Shown: piece by piece, positions 61,224 to 64,000 of the stretch
Layout of the letters: each line of letters starts with the position of its first letter
Numbering within the stretch: the first letter of the stretch is position 1
Assembly (NCBI GenBank): GCA_973895155.1
Contig: OZ316891.1
Span: 9,610,001 to 9,674,000 of the forward strand
Length of the DNA stretch: 64,000 nucleotides
Origin: Marsupella aquatica
Taxonomy: Eukaryota; Marchantiophyta
Direction: 5' to 3'
Made by a program: the position numbers and the translations under genes
The notes under the pieces: generated by a model
The model's database searches: none
The model's input: the letters and a program-made list of their open reading frames with translations, nothing else
What the model was told of the DNA's origin: nothing

Positions 61224-63163
61224 AGCTTTTTCTCTGGAATGATAGGGTATATATTGCGCGCGTACTGAAGGATTTATGGCCAGCAGAATTGGCTTTCTGG
61301 TCAATCCTGATCGGCCATTTTGAAGATTTTGTATATAATACGCTTTTCAGAGGTTCATGGGACTGAAGAGGTTGTGGAAACATGAGCATCTGGACAGCAG
61401 CACGTATCATACGTGGAAATTTTGGAATGCCAGTAACGTTTTTACTGTAACGAACCATGGTTTGTCTTCTTTGTTGACAACACCATGTCATGTGTACAGG
61501 GATAGATAGTATTCAGGGGAAATGAAGCGGTCATTAGGCACATTAGCCCTCATTTTGAACCAAATAAGTAGAGAGAGGGTCTGCTTTGTCAACATCACCA
61601 TGTCAGATGTACAGTGAGATGATGTTGGACAAATCTTTTGTACATACAGCAGTTAGGAGGGACGTTTTGCCCCCATTTTGAATAAAACAACTCGAGGGAG
61701 GGGAACCAATACCCGTTTGGTGTTGTACACAAGTGCGGGGATCTTTAAAAGGATTCTCAATTTCAGTGTTGAAAGCGTGATCGTAGTTTGATGGTCTCGG
61801 GATTGAAATCTGAATTCACATGTTCTGGACCAAGGTCCAAGCAGAAGAACGTCTGCACGGGTTGCCTAAGAAGGGTGGGGTTTCTAAGACGCCGATGCAT
61901 CATGACAATGCTGGACAAGATTGGGAAGCCAATGAGACAGCCTCTGAAACATGATAGCGCAATATGGATTGAAAGGCACGAGAACTAGTTATTTGAGAAA
62001 ACTGTGCAGTCTTGTGACATTTGGTTTAAGAAAACGTCCAGTTTTGAGAATATGTGTATTCTCAGCTCCTCCATAAGCTCAGCTTCGAGTTCGGCAGATC
62101 TTTTACTGTCAGATGAAGAGTCTTTTCAACGCTGTGCTTCTGAAAGTGTGAACTCCAATTACAGGGGAAAGTACCGTTTGCAATCAATGAGGAACGCAAT
62201 AATAACGCCTAATAGGTTCATCTTGAAGGGATTATCAAAATCAGAATGTGACGGCGTGTACATTAACGCGAATGCTGCAGTCGCTAACCCGAAAGCAATA
62301 TTTCTTCTAGAGTGGATAACGAAGTAGTCGTTCACTGCGGTGCTGTAAAAATAATTGTTACTTCACGGTTTAAGTTTGAATAAACTCCTCTTACGGGGAA
62401 AGTCCACAGGCAGACAGACGAGGGACCTTGAATAGAAAATTGGGGAATGCAAGAGGTCATTATCCAGTATCTGCCATGGTGCGTTCCCCCTAAAAATTAC
62501 GTAATTGTGGAATCAAGTTTAGTTGGGTGGTTGATGCCAAATTGTTTGCACTGTGGATAGAGCTATTTGCCTTAAAAACATTGAAGTGACAAATCCCCCT
62601 CTCCCCGCAAAGCCCCTTCCCGTGGACGTGGTGAGGACCACAATCATGTCTCCAAGAGTACGACTACAAGAATCTAGAGGCGATGATGTACGAGTTTGAG
62701 AGGGAAATGTCCCATCTTTGACTTGCCAACAGTGTACAAGTCTAAAAGGGGAGTGGGGATGTGATCCACATGACTACAAGAATCTAGAGGCTACTGATGG
62801 ACGAGTAAGACAGCGAAATGTCCCTATCTTTTGCTTTTGCAACAAATGAAGGTTACCTCTCCCGCCTACCTACCGAACACGATGGCCCATTTTATTAATT
62901 TTATTAATGCTTCTGCGTTAACGCCGAACCGTGATGGGGATTAGGTGCCACCCATAGTAAAGGAGAATAACATCCTTAACCAATCAGACGTCAACGTAAA
63001 CTGCGGACAATGCAAAGAATCTGCTTAGACATTTAAAAACACTTTCTCTCAATTCCTAGTACTTCACACAACAAATTGACAAGTAAGTCCTGTAGAGACA
63101 ACACCGTGGACAAACTATATCCAGCATGTGCATTGAGATTGTACCAGTACATGGGGGATCGAA
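61224..63163. other. intergenic, convergent 3' flanks
   Basis: This lies between the 3' ends of the giant helicase gene and the PLR1-like gene. A 107-codon frame at 62,004-62,327 (+) has a Ser-rich start and no known domain; I do not call it. A diverged tandem repeat is listed separately. Confidence 0.5.
62661..62860. repeat. diverged tandem duplication, 110-bp offset
   Basis: 'gactacaagaatctagaggc' occurs at 62,662 and 62,772. Both copies are followed by 'gat', then 'acgagt', and later 'gaaatgtccc', 'atctttt/ttgac' blocks. Confidence 0.8.
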
Positions 63164-64000
63164 TCAACTTGTTTGAAAGACATTTTGTATCATGCCCCTT
63201 GGTGCTTCTGCTGCGGCAGACTCTAACCTAGAGACTTCTTGGGAAGTTAAGCGCCAGCCAAGAGCGCCTAGATTATCCTTAGCTTGTTTCACATTTTTTA
63301 CCCCCGGTATAGGAATTGCTCCTTTGCAAATACACCAGTTGATTGCTACCTAAATGCGCACCAAGATACATCGCAGGTAAGCTGAAAGAAACAAACGAAA
63401 GTGGGGAAAGGAACAGAAAGCACTCAAAATGGACCGAGCAAATGCAAAGTGGCCAATTAAGTGGACTTTGCTTAGTGAGGGAAAATAAACATACCTGTGA
63501 CACGGTCTTCTTTCTCTTTTCTGCAATTGATTCCATCAACTGGAGGAGAGGTCCTAAACCGGGTAAAATCTGCCCAAAGAGGAAACCGCTGCAGAGATTT
63601 TGGCTTGGGTTAGATTATGGCCAGCAAGCTCTAGTAGACTCCCTCACATCCATGGGGCACGGTTAACTAAACAAGCTTATTCAATCAGAGAATGCCAATA
63701 CAGCTCAAATGTGAAGGAATTCCTCACCGTGGGCCTGACGGCAACTTCGAGGCAGAGTATTTTCCAGTGAGCATCCCTAGACCAAGCGGGCTATAGGCTA
63801 TCAATGCGATCCCAAGGTCATCACATATGGCTTTCACTTCTCTCTGATCTGGCCCATAGCTTATGAGGGAAAATTGGACCTGTCCAATATGCAAATGTAG
63901 CACTCAAATTTTAGACTAGAAGTTCCTTTGTTACATTCTATCGTGAGAACCAATTCGAGAAAGTTGAGATAGAAACTATGCAAGATTTTCAACCAACCAA
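63164..64000 (-). CDS. PLR1: pyridoxal reductase (aldo-keto reductase), 3' part, truncated by window edge
   Basis: Three C-terminal exons on the minus strand: 63728-63879, 63495-63588 and 63164-63349, with GT-AG introns and matching phases; earlier exons lie beyond 64,000. PLR1 reduces pyridoxal to pyridoxine with NADPH in vitamin B6 salvage, in the plastid in Arabidopsis. Visible signatures are 'VQFSLISYG', 'AYSPLGLGMLTGKYS' and 'LPSGPR', 'GFLFGQILPGLGPLL', 'EKRKKTVSQ' joined to 'VAINWCICKGAIPIPGVKN', 'NLGALGWRLTS', and the C-terminal 'MIQNVFQTS', close to the 'MIQNIFQTR' end I recall for Arabidopsis PLR1. The last two catalytic-barrel strands and the NADP-binding 'IPIPG' loop are present; the Asp-Tyr-Lys-His tetrad is outside the window. 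Confidence 0.92.

Noticed and set aside
62004-62327. 107-codon Ser-rich frame downstream of the helicase gene
   Set aside because: No known domain, no neighbouring exons with matching phase, and located in a convergent 3' region.
1-64000. CRISPR arrays, operons or ribosome binding sites
   Set aside because: The genes have spliceosomal introns and plant features, so bacterial-type elements are not expected. No direct-repeat/spacer array of CRISPR type was seen.

Overview
This window is nuclear DNA of a land plant. Five gene models share features that are hard to explain otherwise: small GT-AG introns, a plastid-type aldo-keto reductase, a PHT1 phosphate transporter, plant tRNA-Leu genes, and a Ty1/copia element primed by initiator-Met tRNA. 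The intronless PHT1 and the overall style suggest a non-seed plant such as a moss, liverwort or lycophyte, but the species is not established.

Layout. 1-2.4 kb: TSR2-like ribosome-biogenesis gene (+), preceded by a telo-box. Its first intron holds a decayed duplicate of exon 2. 3.6-5.3 kb: PHT1 phosphate transporter (-) with two upstream P1BS-type motifs. 5.3-11.3 kb: gene-poor DNA with degenerate tandem repeats. 11.4-12.9 kb: three minus-strand tRNA genes, Gln(CUG), Leu(CAA) and Leu(AAG); the two Leu genes are 12 bp apart with no Pol III terminator between them. 14.0-18.05 kb: an 11-exon MATE transporter (-) with a plastid-type N-terminus. 18.1-23.8 kb: repeat-derived DNA, perhaps including a non-LTR remnant. 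23,869-30,566: a complete young Ty1/copia element (344-bp LTRs, GTCCG target duplication) with broken gag and pol. It is inserted in frame-neutral fashion into a 582-codon proline-rich ORF of unknown function (-) running from 32,241 to 23,790. 32.2-47 kb: gene-poor DNA with minisatellites, hairpins, a broken BTB-domain gene (-) and a 43.1-43.6 kb tandem array. 47.1-61.2 kb: a 15-exon gene (+) for a predicted 3,311-residue protein. 63.2 kb to the window edge: the 3' end of a pyridoxal reductase (PLR1-like) gene (-).

The most striking locus is the giant gene. It joins a ParB/sulfiredoxin-like N-terminal module, a UPF1/SEN1-type SF1B helicase, a UvrD-type SF1A helicase, a TPR-like region and a lysine-rich tail in one reading frame. 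All fourteen proposed introns preserve phase. The neighbouring genes (ribosome assembly, phosphate uptake, plastid transport, vitamin B6 salvage) show no sign of acting in one pathway and look like independent housekeeping genes separated by repeats.
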